Source of the DNA: Deltaproteobacteria bacterium
GTDB taxonomy: Bacteria; Desulfobacterota; GWC2-55-46; DRQE01
Direction of reading: 5' to 3'
Assembly (NCBI GenBank): GCA_016219165.1
Contig: JACRCB010000150.1
Location: forward strand, 1-15,671
Length of the DNA stretch: 15,671 bases
Position 1 is the first letter of the stretch, and each line of letters starts with the position of its first letter. This document shows, piece by piece, positions 14,529 through 15,671 of this stretch. Both the position numbers and the translations under genes were made by a program. The notes under the pieces were generated by a model that was not told the DNA's origin, made no database searches, and saw nothing but the letters and a program-made list of their open reading frames with translations.

Positions 14529-14948
14529 CTACTCAGGTTGGTTTCTACAGTCCCTGCAGACCCCGTAAAAATCCACGTGGTTGCCGGCAACGGCGAACTC
14601 TCTCTTGAGTCCGGCTGGCAGATTCAGGACATCCGAATAGTCCACGAAGACATCCACTATCTTATTGCACTCCGTGCAGATTATGTGGTGGTGCGGGTTG
14701 GGATTGGGGTCGTAGTGCTTTCTTTCCGGGTCTATGGTAATTTCCTGCACCTCCCCGACCTCCTTAAGCATCTCTACTGTATTGTAAACGGTTGCAAAAG
14801 ACACCGTGGGATATTCCCTCTTTATCGCCATGTAGATATCATCTGCCGCGGGATGGCTTGTGTTCCCCTCAAGATACTTAAGTATCGCCAGCCTCTGCGG
14901 GGTAAATCTGAAGCCCTTTCCTCTGTATCTTTTGAATATCCTATCCAT
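14529..14948 (-). CDS. perR: PerR-like Fur-family metal-dependent peroxide regulator
   Basis: The 139-aa protein has a Fur-type winged helix (RFTPQRLAILKYL, then TVSFATVYNTVEML) and a dimerisation domain with HHHIICTEC. Two CxxC pairs (C91/C94 and C131/C134) form the structural zinc site. Aligning by eye with Bacillus subtilis PerR, all five regulatory metal ligands are kept: H32, D80, H86, H88 and D99. The Asp at 99, rather than the Glu usual in Fur, and the peroxiredoxin gene next to it favour peroxide sensing over iron sensing. AAGGA is six bases before the ATG. Its promoter is overlaid by PerR-type half-sites, so autorepression is expected. Fur or Zur function cannot be fully excluded without tests. 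Confidence 0.85.
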   Translation of the reverse strand: MDRIFKRYRGKGFRFTPQRLAILKYLEGNTSHPAADDIYMAIKREYPTVSFATVYNTVEMLKEVGEVQEITIDPERKHYDPNPNPHHHIICTECNKIVDVFVDYSDVLNLPAGLKREFAVAGNHVDFYGVCRDCRNQPE

Positions 14949-14965
14949 CTTCCGTCCTTTTTAAT

Positions 14966-14997
14966 TTATAATAATTATTATAATGGAATGATTATAA
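14966..14997. promoter_or_regulatory. PerR/Fur-type operator with overlapping half-sites
   Basis: A perfect 18-bp palindrome TTATAATAATTATTATAA (14966-14983) fits the B. subtilis PerR box (TTATAATNATTATAA) at 13 of 14 defined positions, in two registers offset by 3 bp. Further half-sites TTATAAT (14978-14984) and ATTATAA (14991-14997) form a second, 6-bp-spaced pair that covers the -10 element. Confidence 0.75.
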
Positions 14998-15019
14998 TTT
15001 AATAATGGAGCCCTGTCAA
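14991..15019 (-). promoter_or_regulatory. Consensus sigma-70 promoter of the perR-like gene
   Basis: On the minus strand, TTGACA (15019-15014) and TATAAT (14996-14991) are both perfect and are spaced 17 bp. The start of transcription would fall at about 14984, inside the operator block. Confidence 0.8.
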
Positions 15020-15161
15020 GTGTTTTTTTCATAAAAGTGAAATCCTGGCGGGAACCCCTCTGAAGAAGTTCTTCCAAAAAGTTCCATAAGCCTAAAAGGT
15101 TGATTTTTATCATTTTCATGGGTAGAATCTTGCGGGAGAATAACGGCCGTATCAAAACATA

Positions 15162-15208
15162 CCTTCTCCCTGCCCCTCCCCAATAAGTGGGGAGCAAGAC
15201 AGGGAAGG
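15162..15208. repeat. Nested hairpin in the leader of the CopD-like gene
   Basis: An inner stem CTCCCC/GGGGAG (15176-15181 with 15189-15194, 7-nt loop) lies within an outer stem CCTT..CCCTG / CAGGGAAGG (15162-15172 with 15200-15208, a 2-nt bulge). It ends about ten bases before the Shine-Dalgarno of the following gene. Confidence 0.55.
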
Positions 15209-15227
15209 GCTATTGCAGGAGGGAAAA

Positions 15228-15671
15228 ATGGTCATTCCCGTACTTCATGTAATACATCTTTTAACGGTGATAATATGGATAGGAGGGCTTGCCTTCATCA
15301 CGATGCTTGTGCTTCCCATGGTGGTGGGGATGCAGGACGCCCTTCAAAAGGTGCTCTTTTTCCAGAGGATAGAGCACAGGTTTGCCCCTGCGGCGAGGAT
15401 ATATAACGCCATAGTGGTTATAACAGGGCTTTTGCTGATGTTTCTGGGGGGATGGCACACGGCGCTGTTTACGAGGCAGGGTGTGCCGCTCCTTATAATG
15501 CTCATTATAGGGATATTCTGGACGGTGATGCTTTTCGGATTGGAGCCGAGGATTATAAAGAAGATGCTGGGGCGGCTCGCCAAAAGCGGCGAAAAGATGG
15601 AGATAGAGACGGTCTTTAAAAGACTGAACAGGATGCACTGGATACTATTGGTCGTCTCGCTTGCAGCAGCC
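15228..15671 (+). CDS. CopD-like integral membrane protein, C-terminus off the window
   Basis: Partial: 148 codons are visible and the frame runs to the window end. Hydrophobic helices lie at about residues 5-33, 58-76, 87-105 and from 138 onward. Histidines stand at or near helix ends (H7, H10, H50, H77, H137), and LHVIHLLTVIIWIGGLAF (6-23) is the kind of N-terminal helix seen in CopD-type and related small heme- or copper-associated membrane proteins. The family call is by general pattern and is uncertain; an unrelated four-helix membrane protein is possible. An AGGAGG Shine-Dalgarno five to six bases before the ATG fixes the start. It is divergent from the perR-like gene, with about 280 bp between the two start codons. 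Confidence 0.7.
   Translation, partial: MVIPVLHVIHLLTVIIWIGGLAFITMLVLPMVVGMQDALQKVLFFQRIEHRFAPAARIYNAIVVITGLLLMFLGGWHTALFTRQGVPLLIMLIIGIFWTVMLFGLEPRIIKKMLGRLAKSGEKMEIETVFKRLNRMHWILLVVSLAAA

Noticed and set aside
13965..15002. 345-codon plus-strand open frame
   Set aside because: Antisense to peroxiredoxin and perR-like genes and runs through the perR promoter.
14961..15197. 78-codon minus-strand frame
   Set aside because: It covers the perR promoter and operator and ends in a run of isoleucines produced by the AT-rich operator itself.

Overview
The window (about 54% G+C by eye, with many ATA isoleucine and AGG arginine codons) reads like a chromosomal segment of a Gram-negative, diderm bacterium. 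Two TPR lipoproteins, a TolQ/TolR/TonB-like motor, an RpoS-like sigma factor and a PerR/peroxiredoxin pair would suit a Desulfobacterota, Myxococcota or Nitrospirota-type organism. The exact phylum cannot be fixed from this sequence alone.

Region 1 (9105 down to 1, minus strand) is one tightly packed operon of nine genes. In transcription order they encode a small secreted protein (182 aa), a secreted TPR protein (about 630 aa), a large TPR lipoprotein (941 aa), a second TPR lipoprotein (391 aa), a 99-aa secreted protein, a TolQ/ExbB proton-channel subunit, two different ExbD/TolR subunits, and a TonB/AgmX-like transmembrane protein cut by the window edge. Every junction overlaps or is separated by only a few bases. 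The gene set resembles the conserved core of the Myxococcus Agl-Glt machinery (AglRQS motor, GltG/GltJ-type TonB-like proteins, TPR envelope proteins). An uncharacterised proton-motive-force-driven trans-envelope machine is the best reading. A near-consensus sigma-70 promoter (9470-9498) lies about 365 bases upstream of the first gene, leaving a long unexplained leader.

Region 2 (9573-9944, plus strand) is a single PilZ-domain (c-di-GMP receptor) gene, divergent from the operon.

Region 3 (12623 down to 9950, minus strand) is a cbiM(N)-cbiQ-cbiO energy-coupling-factor transporter for cobalt or nickel, with overlapping genes and a histidine-rich tail on the ATPase.

Region 4 (14948 down to 12828, minus strand) is a stress block: perR-like Fur-family regulator, typical 2-Cys peroxiredoxin and an RpoS-like sigma factor. 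It ends in a 20-bp perfect inverted repeat and a strong intrinsic terminator. The perR promoter is near-consensus and is overlaid by PerR-type operator half-sites, indicating autoregulation.

Region 5 (15228 to the end, plus strand) is the start of a CopD-like integral membrane protein, preceded by a leader with a nested hairpin.

Small-scale features include a GC-rich two-hairpin repeat found inside two unrelated coding regions, and a 12-bp tandem triplication inside cbiM.
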